The translations under genes and the position numbers were made by a program. 64,000 nt of DNA, from assembly GCA_951812925.1 (NCBI GenBank), contig OX638371.1, forward strand, positions 118,071,124 to 118,135,123, read 5' to 3'. Under the pieces are notes generated by a model, which saw only the letters and a list, made by a program, of their open reading frames with translations, was not told where the DNA came from and did not search any database. Positions 1 to 11,530 of this stretch are shown here, piece by piece. This DNA is from Calliopum simillimum (taxonomy: Eukaryota; Arthropoda; Insecta; Diptera; Lauxaniidae). Position 1 is the first letter of the stretch; each line of letters starts with the position of its first letter.

Positions 1-792
1 GTCAGCTATCTCGTGCACCCTCAATTTGCAATCGTTCATAACCAATTTGTGGATTATTTTTATGTTTTCTGGAATAACAGCCTAATTTGGGCATCCACTG
101 CGCTCTGCATCATTTGTGCTCGTACGACCACATTCAAATTCATTCACTGTATTTTTTTTTTCATCAAAAAGCAATGCTTTACCAAAACTCGAAATTCACT
201 TTTTTCCATTTTTTTACTAACAAAAGTTGCTTCACACAAAATGCTATAACTCAAGAATCAATAGTCCGATTGCTGTCAAATTTATACACGCATCGTTTGA
301 AGGTTAGTATTAAATAAAAATTATATGGAAAAAATTCTAGTAACGCCATCTATGTGTCATCCTACGGACTTATTGAATGACCTGTTAGGATCTGTTTAGC
401 AAAAATGGTCAAAAAGTTGCATTGTCAGAAAAACTTATATCTTTTATCGAAATTTTTTGATGAAAAATGTATATTAGTAAAATATTACTTAGCAATCAAA
501 GAACTTTATTTATTTATTTATTCCACATTAAAAAAAAATGTCGAATATGACTATTATTTTTTATGAAGTTTGTTTATTGACTATTTTTGCTTTTACTATT
601 GAAAGTTTACCAAGTATTATTCTAAATGGAAATTTCATTAATTAATTTTTGAACTAAGTAATTGAACTTATTCTTGTTTAAGTCTTGTTCTAGAAAGTAT
701 GTATATCAGCGTATAAGTCTTGGTCTCGAAAAATTATCAAGACCAAGACTTAATTATCTCATCACTTCTCTCTAGGGATGCTCTTTTGAGAA
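1..792. other. AT-rich stretch without a gene
   Basis: No convincing coding sequence; the longest reading frames are low-complexity and start at arbitrary ATGs. The T-run and CATCAAAAAGC segment near 150-180 resembles one near 6905-6945, so part of it is an old dispersed repeat. The right end holds a hairpin listed separately. Confidence 0.5.
714..767. repeat. GACCAAGACTT hairpin, hAT-MITE-like remnant
   Basis: Positions 714-752 form an inverted repeat of TAAGTCTTGGTCT. It is followed by CTCATCACT at 759-767, the same terminal motif that closes the element at 19328-19582, which is also built of AAGACCAAGACC units. This is read as a truncated or diverged member of that family. Confidence 0.5.
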
Positions 793-1679
793 CCCTTGTG
801 CCGCGTCTAGATTCTAATGGATTAATATAGATAAAGAAAGTGTTCATTTGAATCTATTTGGATCCATACAATCCAGACCACGAAACATCTGGATTGAACA
901 CGAATCCATTTTAATCTATTTCAATCTAATGGATTGGAATGGATTTGAAAAATAAAAAATTAACTTAGGTATTATTGGCGCAATGTTTTCACTTAAAAAA
1001 TGGGATTTACTTGATGTTTATAAAGTGCAGTAACAAAAAAGGTTTACATAAATAATTGCAGTTGAATTAAAATGGATTAGACTGGATTGACTTTGATCGC
1101 GATTTTTTTCTAACTGATAATTGGATTGAAAAGGACTCAAATGGATTGGAGTTGGTCTTTAATTCCTCGCGGAGTGCGATTGGCTACTGCAATATTTCAC
1201 TTCGCATTCATCGCATTTTTCCATAGCACATGTGGTCAGGTGCATAAAGTGAGCTATGCAGGTGTGACGAATTTCGATGATTTTTGGTTGGGAATTTTGA
1301 GCTATTTTCGAGCATTTCAACAGTAATTTCGAGCTGTATGGGAAATTTTCCATTTTCTGGAAAATCGGAAAAATGGTTTTTTCAGCCATACGAATCTGCG
1401 GGAAAAGTTAGAGATGAAATCTTTTAACGCAGGAATTTTGAGCTACTTTCGAGCTAATATTGAGCTAAAAGAATTTTCCGGAAAACTCCCAATTTTCCCG
1501 GAAAATCCTGAAAAACTTTTTTTATTACTAACTTCATTTTTTTCAGCCAGATGAATCCGCGGGAATAGTATGCGATGAAATCTTTTAACGCAGGAATTTC
1601 GAGCTAGTTTCGAGCTGACCTTGAATAAAGTGTTTTCCTTAAATTTCCCCGGAAAATCCCAAAAAATTTAATTTTATGT

Positions 1680-1935
1680 CCGCAAATTATTCGGACTTAA
1701 TCCCCATTTACGAAATGGGGATTATGTCCGAAAGTTTTTCGCGGATCAGCCTATAATATATCCAACACCTAGTTTGCTAGCCAAAGTAATTTTACATAAG
1801 AGTAAGGGGCCTGCAGCCGCAGCTCAGGATTTAAAACTCCCAAAAATCCAATATCGGCTTCGCGGCGGCCCTTGGTCGCGGTACAGTCGGTAATATATCC
1901 ACCCATTTACGAAATGGGGATTATGTCCGTGGGGA
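1680..1935. repeat. GC-rich core in the foldback, shared with 51.9 kb
   Basis: The loop between the arms holds a GC-rich block (GGCTTCGCGGCGGCC, about 1857-1871; CAGGATTTAAA, about 1826-1836) and ATAATATATCCA. The same strings in the same order recur in the core of the foldback at 50858-52395. The block is flanked by two direct copies of CATTTACGAAATGGGGATTA (near 1706 and 1902). A shared core inside two unrelated sets of arms suggests a separate hairpin module carried by both. Confidence 0.6.
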
Positions 1936-2696
1936 TTATGTCATGGCACCGCCATAAAAAAGGTTTTTTGGGATTTTCCGGGAAAGTTTGGACTTTTCCG
2001 GAAAACACTTTTCGTTTTTGATGAGATCGAAACTAGCTCCAAATTCGTGTGTCAAATGATATGATCGCCAAATATTTTCATGGGTTCGTCTGGTTGAAAA
2101 AATAAAGAAAGCCCTTAAAAAATTTTTGGGATTTTTCGGGGAAATTTAAGGAAAACACTTCATTCAAGGTCAGCTCGAAACTATCTCGAAATTCATGCGT
2201 TAAAAGATTTCATCGCTTACTATTCCCGCGGATTCATCTGGCTGAAAAAAATAAGGTTAGCAATAAAAAAAGTTTTTGGGATTTTCCGGGAAAATTGGGA
2301 GTTTTCCGGAAAATGCTTTTAGCTCAAAATTAGCTCAAAATTCCTGCGTTAAAAGATATCATCGCTAACTTTTCCCGCAGATTCGTCTGGCTGAAAGAAC
2401 AATTTTTCCGATTTTCCGGAAAATGGAAAATTTCCCAGACAGCTCGAAATTACTGTTGAAATGCTCGAAAATAGCTCGAAATTCCCAACCAAGAAACATT
2501 GAAATTCGTCACACCTGCATAGCTCACTTTATGGACCTCATGTTGTCTGCGCTTATCGCACTTTTTAGAGATAATATTAACTGAAAAATGTTTGTTTACA
2601 TCAAATATAATCCATTTTAATCTTTTATGGTAATCCATATTCTCTTGATGAAAATGGATTAGTTTAACGATGTTTCCAAATCTATAATGAATGTAT

Positions 2697-3010
2697 GGTA
2701 CACAATTCTGGATCAGAATCTAGATCGAGAAAGATTGATAGACTGCGTCTATTTGAAAGCATTCCAATCTTTCGCAACAATCCATATTCCATGGATTTAA
2801 ATGCATTCATCCGATTCTGAATCCAAATCTATCCGAGAAATCTGGTACACAATTCTGGATCATAATATGGATTCAGATAGATAAAGATACTGCGTCTTTT
2901 TTCATCCATTTCAATCCTTTGTAACAATCCATATTCCCTGGATTTAAATGGATTGATCCGATTTTTAATCCAAATCTATCCGAGAAATCTGGTACACAAA
3001 TCTGGATCAG
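2697..3010. repeat. 147-bp tandem repeat in the right arm
   Basis: GGTACACAATTCTGGATCA (third copy slightly diverged) starts at 2697, 2844 and 2991, spacing 147 and 147 bp. Each unit continues with CCATGGATTTAAATG-like text and ends in ATCCGAGAAATCT. This arm-internal duplication has no counterpart in the left arm, so it arose after the arms formed. Confidence 0.75.
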
Positions 3011-3059
3011 AATGGATTGTTAAACCTTAATCCATTTCAATCTAGACGCTGCAGAAGGG

Positions 3060-4389
3060 AAGTTTGCAATAGACTATTTTACTTTCTTAACACTTATAGA
3101 GGATCTGAAGGGTCAGACATATAACTTTTTATATATATTTTTTAAGATAAAAAAATCCTTAATATTGCTTAATCTAATGTGAAAAATGTATTTTAGTCAG
3201 AAAATAAAGCAACAAGAACATCAACTTATTTAATAGTTTTCGTTAAAAACTCAACAATTGATATTTTTATATTTAAAGCGTCTTAGCTGTCTATCATGCC
3301 GCATTTAGCTTTGTAAACCGTAACTTTAAGCTCGAATTCTAACGCATTTCATAGTATTCAGCACTTGACTGTTGATGTTTTCATTTGGTATTCTCACAAC
3401 GTTTCGTTGGATTGCGTTATATGTACGTTAGTTAATAACGGGTGCTTATAATGAGTACTCAAGGTAAATTTAAGAATTGACTTTTTGCATGTACAACTCG
3501 AGTACAAAGCAAATGCATGCATCTAATCAAACAAAGAGGATTGGCAATATGAACATTTTCTAAAAATGCATACTATTTTGAGTGAAAAGATACCTCGAAT
3601 ACTGTTAAAATTCAAAAATATGTGTAAAGCTGTGGCATTTTGGCCCTATACTCCTCCTAGGAGTTAAAGGAGAATACTTACATTTAAAAAATTATAAAAT
3701 GAAAAACAAAAAAGTTATTCAAAGTTTTACAATTTTGTCGAACCTTTCCTGAGATGTAAAAGAAGATTTAAAGCATACTTCAAGCATACTTTTATCTTTT
3801 ATCTGGGCGCTCTCATAAGCAGGCATGTATTTGGCTTCAATATTGGCAATTCTTGATGCATGTATAGTATACTTTTTATCTGTGTTGGCCTTAAAGAAAT
3901 GAAAATCCTTATTTCTTATGGAGCTTTCGTATAGATTTCAACTTATTTTACAACACTCAGCTTTTGACCAGTATATGGTGTTAGTCTTCGGCACCGCCAT
4001 ACTAACTTTCACTGCAATAACTAATATAAGTAGCTTGCGAGATATACATAACGTTGGAAAATATCCGAAATATATGATTGATGATAAGGTCTCTAAGGCC
4101 TTTGAAAGGCCAGAGGTTGGATAAAATCGCTTGTGTTGATAGTTCTAGTCTAATAATCTACTTGAGATTGAATGTAGGATGATCTGAAGCGGTGAATCTG
4201 ACATTAACTTGAAAATATATATTCTTCAGCTGAAATGCAAAGGGCGTAACATCATTTTTTAATTTTTTCAAAGTCGTTTCAAAAACTGTCTTATAACTCC
4301 AAATATTTTAGATTTTACAAATTTTCTTAATGGGTTTCCTTCAAGTTCTTACAAGCTGTAATTGTTATTTTATGAAACATTTTTAAAAG
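3060..4389. other. No gene recognised
   Basis: AT-rich, low-repeat DNA with no conserved reading frame. A 68-residue open frame at 3918-4124 has no recognisable domain and no supporting splice or codon signal. It may be old intronic sequence of the host locus. Confidence 0.4.
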
Positions 4390-4409
4390 TACGAGGGGCC
4401 TAACAAAAG

Positions 4410-5768
4410 TTCGCTTAGCAGAATTGAAAAAACTGGATAAAAAATTTTTTAAATTTATAACTTATCCTTCATCTATTTGCATTCTTTCAACGTCATCGCC
4501 ATTTATAATATTTGATACATTTTTGAAGTCGATAAATCCATCTTGAAAAACAGTCTTCAAAAAGTAGCGCCGTAGCTCTTTTTTTGGCATTTTTTTGGTA
4601 AGCAGGTTTCAGTATACCACTAAGCAGTTACCGTCTGACCTTTTTCCAAAGGAATAGCAGCTACAACTTTCTTTCTGGTGAAGTAAACTGACATTATTAC
4701 TTTTGTTGCTTTGCTTAAACAGGTGGATTTGCACCTTCTGGGCTCCATACCATGGATTGTTGTTTGGTTTCAGGGTCGTACTTGTAAAACCATGCTTCAT
4801 AACCTGTTACAATTTTTTTGAAAGTGTTAGACTCTCCGTTTTTGAATTTTTCAAGAAAATGCTTAGCAAAACGCACTCGTGCCTTTTTTTGAGCATCACT
4901 TAAAATTCTAGGAACCCATCGTGCAGATTTCTTCGGCTCCCTGAAATAACGCCATAGGAAATAAGGCCAGAAAATTTTTTGGAAATAACGCCAGAAAAAT
5001 CTTCATACAAAATTCTGTCGTTATTTCCATTTTAATTTGGAAATAAAGCCAAAAACTTTTCTGGCGTTATTTCCAAAAATTATGGCGTTATTTCCAAAAA
5101 TAATGTTGTTTAGAAAAAGGAAATAACGCCATAGGAAATAACGCCAGAAAAATTGTCATACAAAATTCTGGCGTTATTTCCATTTTGTTTTGGAAATATA
5201 GCCAAAAACTTTTCTGGCGTTATTTCCTAGTTAATTTTGGGTTTTATTTCTAAAACAAAATGGAAACAACGCCAGAATTTTGTATGCAGATTTTTCTGGC
5301 GTTATTTCCAAAAAATTTTCTGGCGTTATTTCCTATGGCGTTATTTCCTTTGGCATTATTTCCAAAAAGTCTGGCGTTGTTTCCTAATCAGTTTTTGGCT
5401 TTATTTCCAAAAATTAATGCCAGAAAATTTCTGGCGTTATTTCCAAAAAATTTTCTGGCGTTATTTCCTATGGCGTTATTTCCGGGAGCCGATTTCTTCA
5501 TGTATTCAAGATCATTTTTTAATAGTCGCGATACAGCCATGGCATTCAAGCCCAGTTCCTCAGCAATGATTTCCTTTCGGAACCACTTTCAAATAGTCAC
5601 AAGGAATGGCGCATTCACCTCAAATGCTATTTGGCATTCACGAAATATTTCCACAGGCTTGAGCTTACGTCGAAATCCAAAAAGAATAGCAAACCGAATC
5701 TCTTGCTGCGTTGGCACTGAAATACCTGCTGACATTGTTTCACGAATTGAACGTTTTCTTCTCTGCAT
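4410..5768 (-). pseudogene. mariner transposase pseudogene
   Basis: Cut-and-paste transposase of the Tc1/mariner superfamily, broken beyond function. Read from 5768 downward it gives an N-terminal helix-turn-helix part (QQEIRFAILFGF, EIFRECQIAF, KWFRKE, then IAEELGLNAMAVSRLLKNDL). After skipping the inserted foldback it continues as YMKKSARWVPRILSDAQKKA and KHFLEKF, then the catalytic block VTGYEAWFYKYDPETKQQ, where family members read VTGDE. The usual aspartate of TGDE is tyrosine here. Several stops follow, the HDNARPH block with the second aspartate is missing, and only a C-terminal KCI..INGDDVER-like tail remains. The region between WFRKE and IAEELG is also deleted. Confidence 0.85.
4935..5490. 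mobile_element. Short-repeat foldback insertion with 9-bp TSD
   Basis: The 9-bp sequence GATTTCTTC occurs directly on both sides (4926-4934 and 5491-5499). The element starts GGCTCCC and ends GGGAGCC. The whole body is built of GGAAATAACGCC in one orientation and GGCGTTATTTCC in the other, in alternating blocks with GCCAGAAAA linkers, so it can fold into nested hairpins. Removing it with one duplication rejoins the mariner frame exactly (LEYMKK to SARWVPRI). Nine-base duplications and arms of short repeats are features of Drosophila FB and Mutator-like elements. It has no coding capacity. Confidence 0.9.
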
Positions 5769-5896
5769 TTTGACCGATCTTTCTGAAAATTAAAATGATA
5801 TATTGTAAGACTATAACAAATAGTACGCCATTTTTTGATTTACTAAAAAATTATAACATGACATTTACTAAGCAAACTTATCGTAGGCCCTCCGTA

Positions 5897-8164
5897 GTGT
5901 TCTTTTTATCCACAAAAACTACTTTTTTGAGTGAGGTGTGGAATTTTTGAAAAAATTTTCCAACAACACTGTTTTGGAAGGATAACGTGAGCTGAAAAAA
6001 AGATATAGGGTAAAAAAATATTTTCCAAATAAATTTCCAAAATACCTTTGCCTTTTTTTAAAAGAATAGTTCTTAATTTATTTTTTTTAATACTTTAAAT
6101 AAAAGCTCCATCTCTAAGCTTTGAAATGATAAATCATTCATAATAAGATTCAGTCGCAAATTGAGAGTTTTCAGGTTTACACAACACCAAGATTTCTACG
6201 CAAAAACTTAATTAATTTTTTATTTTTTTTTTATTATAAAATGTCGCAAAAGATTTTGTTCGACAATTCCAAGCATTTTTTTCCGTAAGATGCCTTGCTT
6301 TTGAGTAAAAAATCGTTTTTCTGGCCACTGAATTAAAAAACTTAAAAAAATCTATATTTGGAACCGAATATTATCTATACTGCAAAAAAAAAATTTATAT
6401 TTTTTAAGGCCAAAATTTTGTAAGAACATAGTCTTTAATTGAAAAGCATTTAGTAATGGAAAAGAAGTTATGAGTAAAAGCCATATTTTTTTAGCCAAAA
6501 TGGACCTTCTATAGAAGCAAAATCATCTATTTATTTTTCTAGGAACGAATAAAAATGATGCAGATATCATTTTTACGAGTCCTTCTAACTTTTAAGACAG
6601 TGTGGGGATGAATCTAAATTTCGACCGTTCTATCCTTAGCTCTCGTGTACATTTTTTTCATTAAAGAAAAGAAAAAAATCCAGATTTTGAGCCAAATAAA
6701 TATTCAATTAGGTTTTCTAAAATGATTTTTTTACAAATAATTGATGTATGTGAAAACTTTCTAAATATATTGTTAAATAACAATTTGAAAAAATACCCTG
6801 CAAAAATATTGCGTATACATATGTACATAAATATTAAGAGCAAGAACAAATTATTTATGCCTACATTTTTTACACGTCTTGTTAATACATATTTTCAGTT
6901 TTAGTATTTTTTTTGTTGTTTTTTCATCAAAAAGCGCATTGTACCAACGCAATGCATTTGTCGTTTTTCGCACTAATACCACATTCACACTCGTGGTTTC
7001 TTTTTTTTTTTTTCAATTATAATAGTGCGTTGATCGAACTTTTTAAATGATTTTCGTCCAAGGAAAACTAGAAAAGCTCACTGACTTATTTCATGGGAAC
7101 ACATTACCTTGATCAGATCCAATGTGTTGTAGTTACGCAGCTTTGTTTTTACGGGAATGTTTTTCAAGCGATTTAATGCAACTTTAGAGTATTATTCACT
7201 TTGAACAAATATCTATCGATGAAGGTATGTATTAGATTCAAGCAAATGTACGTAACTACGTTTGTCATTATATTAAATTTTAGCGTAAGTGTTACAGCAA
7301 CACAACCAACATAATTGAAAGTTCATTTGACATGCAACTTGTACGTATGCATACGTGTATTGATATCCATTGTAGGCATATGCTAAGAAACGTCAAAAAA
7401 TAATTTGTAGGACAAGGATATACGTTTAACTCGATTATGAATGTTTTAAAATGCTTGGATTGGAACAAGGAGTAACTATTCGCTAATCACGCCCATATTA
7501 AACCCCAATCAGACTAAGACCCTAACTATTGTCTGTACTAAATTTTATGCGTTTAACTTTATCCGTTTGGCCATGATCGTAATTTTTATAAACAGACGTA
7601 CAGCGTCAATAGGAAAATCAAAATAAAAATCTGAAAATCAGAAAAATTTCTTCGTTATTTTGAACCGATTGACCACCATCCATCATTGAAATTCGAAAAA
7701 AAGTTATATTACATCCACTCTAGTATGCATTCATTAATTTTGATGTATTGACAAATTTAATATTGAAAATTCTAAATGCTGGATGGTTTAGTTTTATATA
7801 CGTGACCCAATATGTTATTGGGTTAGGGTGGAGAGACAGCCTCTTACGGGGTACAAAGCTTTAAAAAACACGAGGAAACTTGCGAAAATCAAAATAAAAA
7901 ATATCTGTCAGTTTTATAATATGAAAAAGCACAGTAATCTGAGAATCACCCATATCCGATCTTTCGATGGCTATATCTCGGTTCGTTTTGTGAATTTCGA
8001 AAAATGGAACTAAGAAAAGTTGTTCAGAATAGTCCCAGTAATCTTAAATTTTCCGGTATTCTACGGATTCCTAACCTAACCTACGGATTCCCGCCCACCC
8101 TTTATACAAACATTTTTTACGAAACGAACAAATTTAATGCACTAAGAAACCTTTTAGGGCACGG
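5897..8164. other. No gene; scattered old repeats
   Basis: AT-rich sequence with many T/A runs and no supportable coding frame. The text around 7500-7690 (AATCAGACTAAGACC, TATGCGTTTAACTTTATCCG, ACCACCATCCATCATTG) is a diverged copy of 27270-27360, so one dispersed repeat is present in both places. The rest, notably 7200-7440, looks like unique intronic DNA. Confidence 0.45.
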
Positions 8165-8700
8165 TGCTCTTGAACTGTCACAGTCGATGGGTGTAATGAA
8201 AATGTGGACAAAATCTATGAATGGGGTTTCATTTATACTAGCTTAGTGGTCTAAAATATGCAAACCCCATATAAAATAATAAAAAAAATTACAAAAAGAA
8301 AAACATCAAACAAATGTAAAAGTATTTATTTTAAATGTATTTGGTATTAAAGAAAAAGATTAGAACTTTCAGATATTGTATCGGATTCTACGGATGAAAG
8401 TTCCATATTCTAGGTATATAGCTTCAAAATAAAGCAAAAACGGTATTTTTTGCTTGTTTAGGCTAGTATATCTCAAAAACCATATGAGATACAGCAATTT
8501 CAAGGCCGGACTCGGATTAAGCATTGCAAAATACATATGAAATAAATACTTTTATATTTGTTTGTTGCATTTTTATTTTTTAATTTGTTTTTTATTTTAT
8601 ATGGGCTTGCATTTTTTAGACCACTAAACTAGTACAAATGAAACCCCATTCACTGATTTTGTCCACATTTTCATCACACCTATCGACTGTTCAAGAGCAG
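8165..8700. mobile_element. Long-TIR MITE, about 535 bp
   Basis: Inverted arms of about 165 bp: GCTCTTGAAC ... GATGGGTGTAATGAAAATG on the left and its reverse complement at the right, including AAATGAAACCCCATTCA and TTTAGACCACTAA. The middle (about 8345-8540) recurs in opposite orientation at 24770-24960 without the arms. No open frame of note. This is read as a non-autonomous DNA element; the superfamily is not clear because I see no certain target duplication. Confidence 0.75.
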
Positions 8701-9239
8701 GTGTGAGAATGAGTTTTTAACATTGTATATAATAATTTCATAGTATAATATTTATAATCACCCCTGTTCCCAATTGTCATTTCTATTTCGTTTTTGAGGC
8801 GTTTTAGTTATATCGTCGTCTCGTTTCTAAATTTGGAGTCTGGAAATATATTAAGCCAACGAAGAGTGTTTATCGAGCGGAAAGGGGCACGATGCATATA
8901 TTTGATTGCAATTTCATTACTTTTTAATATATAGTTCCTATAGTTCCAAGGGGTAGTAATCGAGGGGTCAGGCAAATGATGATAAGTGTGATTGCTTTAT
9001 TTTTCTAATCCGATCCAATTTATATGCGTAGATTTGCAGAATACTATATAATCGGATTTCACGAAATGTGGAGACATTTCATGAATATTTTTCTAAATGC
9101 GATATCCCAAATCAAAATTGATTGAATCGTACGGAATCTGGTGGACAATATTTGGGTTTTCTTGTAAAGCAAAAGAGAAAGGTTTCAAAAAACCACAAAT
9201 TTGGTTGTATTTGAAAGTGGAAAGGAGATTTGCTAAACA
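8701..9239. other. No gene recognised
   Basis: Mixed unique-looking sequence without a supportable coding frame. It separates the MITE from the higher-GC block that begins near 9240. Confidence 0.4.
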
Positions 9240-9930
9240 TCAATTTTGAAAATGCAGTAGCAAATGGAAAACGTCATTTTTACCTTCGGTTTCAGTCATG
9301 CCAAAACAAAAATAAAACAAACAACAAACAACAAAAACAATATAAATAAAATGCAAAAATGTAATAGAGAGAGAGAGCGAGTGACGAGTAGGCAAACAAG
9401 CAAACGATGAACGATTTAAAGCGCAACGAATCAACGCTAAAACAACTAGAAAATAATTGGATGATCACTTGCGAAATGCTCGTTTTGTTTGGAAGTGTGG
9501 ATGTGTGGAAGTGAGCAGCGGAATAGAGGGTTAGACGAAGCAAGTAAGCAGCACTAGTTGCGTTGCGTTATTACACTCGTACATATATCGTCACGCGAGT
9601 GCACCGAACTATTTCAAGGCTACATACCACACGGCATCTTAGGAAAATAAACATTATTGCGCATGTGTTGAGTTCAGTTTGTATTTTCCGTCTATGTAGT
9701 GATGCGGTACGGCAGTGTGTTGCGCTGTTGCTGCTCTGAGCAAAGCGAAGCAAACTTTTGCACATACGTACGAACGACTCTCGCAAACGTCGGTGATGTG
9801 TTGTGTTATATCAATTACTTCAACAGCGGCAATGCCTCAGTAGATCCGGCACACTGGCTGAATGCAAGTCGTCGGATGAATGCATGTGTGCGCACCGCAC
9901 CTAACACATAAGCCCAAGTGGGCTATTGTC
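9240..9930 (-). promoter_or_regulatory. Candidate alternative Eip74EF promoter/first exon
   Basis: This block has more G+C, more CpG and less repeat than its surroundings and contains a GAGAGAGAGAG run (about 9368-9380), a GAGA-factor-type motif. On the minus strand a start codon at 9299-9297 opens MTETE and is cut after GAAG by a good donor (GTAAAAAT, from 9283). That donor is phase 1, the same phase as the end of E74A exon 3 (34856), so both could join the same downstream exon in frame. E74 is known to have alternative promoters with different N-termini and a common C-terminal half. The phase match has a one-in-three chance of being accidental, and I do not recognise the peptide; low confidence. 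Confidence 0.3.
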
Positions 9931-10399
9931 ACATCGACAAGTACTTAAGCCTTTTGTTCTGTTTTTTTTTACATTGATGGATCCTAGGACTTAAGCCCTA
10001 TTTCTGTAGGCACGGTTTGGCAACCATGGCCATTTTTACGGTAGAGTTATGGTTTTTTAGATATTTGAGTTTAAAAACTTTACACAAAAAGTCCCAAAAA
10101 ACACGTAATGTCTGTCTATTTCAAACATTTGTTTAAATCAGTTAAAACTTCTTTGTTTCACTAAATATTTTTATTTTTTTAAGTAAAGAAACTTAATTTT
10201 TTTGTTTTAATTAAATGTCACTCATACGACATGTTGTGCGAGATTGCATTCGAAAGTTTTGGAATGTATAACTTTCGCAAATATTACGATAAACTGACTA
10301 TTTTAAGAAAAAATAATACATGTATTTCAAAAATGGGATGTTCTTTGTGAAATCGATCAAGTTTGCATGCAATAAATAACACACAAAAAGTATTGAACA
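9931..10399. other. No gene; repeat fragment GGCACGGTTTGGCA
   Basis: GGCACGGTTTGGCA (about 10011) recurs at about 36421, and both copies lie near a CGGTACGGCAG motif (9703 and 36446). This suggests a small dispersed repeat or a shared regulatory element. Nothing else stands out. Confidence 0.35.
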
Positions 10400-10401
10400 T
10401 A

Positions 10402-11402
10402 CCCTGTAGGAAAGTGCGAGTTAGTCTATATAAACGTTCTGGGTTCAAACTAGTTCCAAACTAATCCTAGTATTCAACTAACCACAATGGATGCGCTTCC
10501 AACTACTCTCAGCGAATTTGTTTAGAGAACTAATCCTTAAGTTTTATCCCCAAACTCATCCTAAACTAAACTTTATTTTTGTAAATAAACTGATTAAAAC
10601 TGTAACACACGTCTATTGATTTTGCTTTTTTATCAGGATTTTGGATATCCTTGTCGTAAATTGTGGAAAACTGTGTTTTTTACTGTATTTGAAGATGTCT
10701 CACAGCAATCGGAAACTCTTCAACTCATTTTTGCTATTACCATCAAGAAAAAAAGTAATTTTCTCTCAAAATTGATCGCCATGAAGCTTTCAATATCACG
10801 CTTCTTTTTCAAGACATGGGCTTTCGTACAAATATTGCTATGTCCTTAGTACTGACTAAATCAATAGGCGATTATCTAGAAAAAAGCATCCTATTAATAA
10901 CTTTAAAATGGTGAATTTTTAAGAAAAAGTCAAAACTACTTTCTGGTGGCATATGCGAAAATGTGCTAGTTTCTTCTATTGAAGTGACACAACTTCAAAC
11001 ATGTTCGAAAACCCCGATTTTCGCACTTACCAGCACTAAACTAAAAACACAGTTTTGTTTAGGTTAGCCAAATTATTAGGAAACAGTATACCTGATCTAC
11101 TGAACCTTTTGTTTACCAATCTTATTAGACTGAAACTAGTCCAAAGGAAATTTGGCTCGACTATTGACAAAAACTAATTATCAAAGATTGGTTTGAAACC
11201 AATCCAAACAAATGCATCGCGTGGCAATTGATACAATCTTACTTCCAGCAACCGGCTTGAAACTAGTCGAAGCGAATGTCTCGCAAGGCATTTGACACAA
11301 ACTCATTTGCAAGGGTTAATTTGTAACAAGTTACACCAAATGTATCACAGGACAATTGACACAAAAGATTAGTTTGTAACTAATGACAGATTTCCGACAG
11401 GG
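10402..11402. mobile_element. TA-flanked non-autonomous element, 1.0 kb
   Basis: Starts CCCTGTAGGAAA and ends TTTCCGACAGGG, flanked by TA on both sides (10400-10401, 11403-11404). The subterminal regions carry degenerate copies of a phrase containing GAAACTAGTC / AACTAATC and CAATTGACACAAA (for example near 11160, 11240, 11300, 11360). The frame at 10616-10849 has no recognisable domain. Best read as a Tc1/mariner-like MITE or an element of similar TA preference. Confidence 0.65.
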
Positions 11403-11530
11403 TAATATTTATGAACGGCATTCATTCACCGAAATTCATTGATCTTTAAGTAAAAATTTTACATTAAAATTTTTTGATTTTAAGAGTGATTTTTTTCCGT
11501 TCTTAATTTTAAACTTTTTCGTACGCTTAA

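Larger units (their letters stand above)
793..3059. mobile_element. Foldback-like element with long inverted arms
   Basis: The ends form an inverted repeat (CCCTTGTGCCGCGTCTAGATT on the left, reverse complement of a near-identical sequence ending at 3059). Both arms are dense in AATGGATT/AATCCATT. Inner arm segments also pair: 1240-1660 is the reverse complement of about 2130-2540, so both arms translate to similar meaningless peptides on opposite strands. Long arms made of short repeats around a middle segment are typical of foldback elements. I found no clean target-site duplication and no transposase, so it looks non-autonomous. The exact ends are uncertain by some bases. Confidence 0.7.
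4392..5894 (-). mobile_element. mariner element, interrupted and decayed
   Basis: Terminal inverted repeats of about 31 bp (left CGAGGGGCCTAACAAAAG at 4392; right end is the reverse complement of a diverged copy ending CCTCCG at 5894) are each flanked by TA (4390-4391 and 5895-5896), the mariner target. The transposase frame runs on the minus strand. Without the foldback insertion (4935-5490 plus one 9-bp duplication) the element is about 0.94 kb, shorter than the usual 1.3 kb, matching two internal coding deletions. Confidence 0.88.

Noticed and set aside
1126..2638. Two similar peptides on opposite strands (VSYAGVTNF..., SYFRAFQQ)
   Set aside because: They come from the inverted arms of the foldback; stops surround them and no start context or domain supports a gene.
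5237..5793. 110- and 177-codon plus-strand frames rich in FLALFPK/FWRYF repeats
   Set aside because: They run through the GGCGTTATTTCC foldback repeat and then antisense to the mariner pseudogene; translation of repeats, not a repeat protein.
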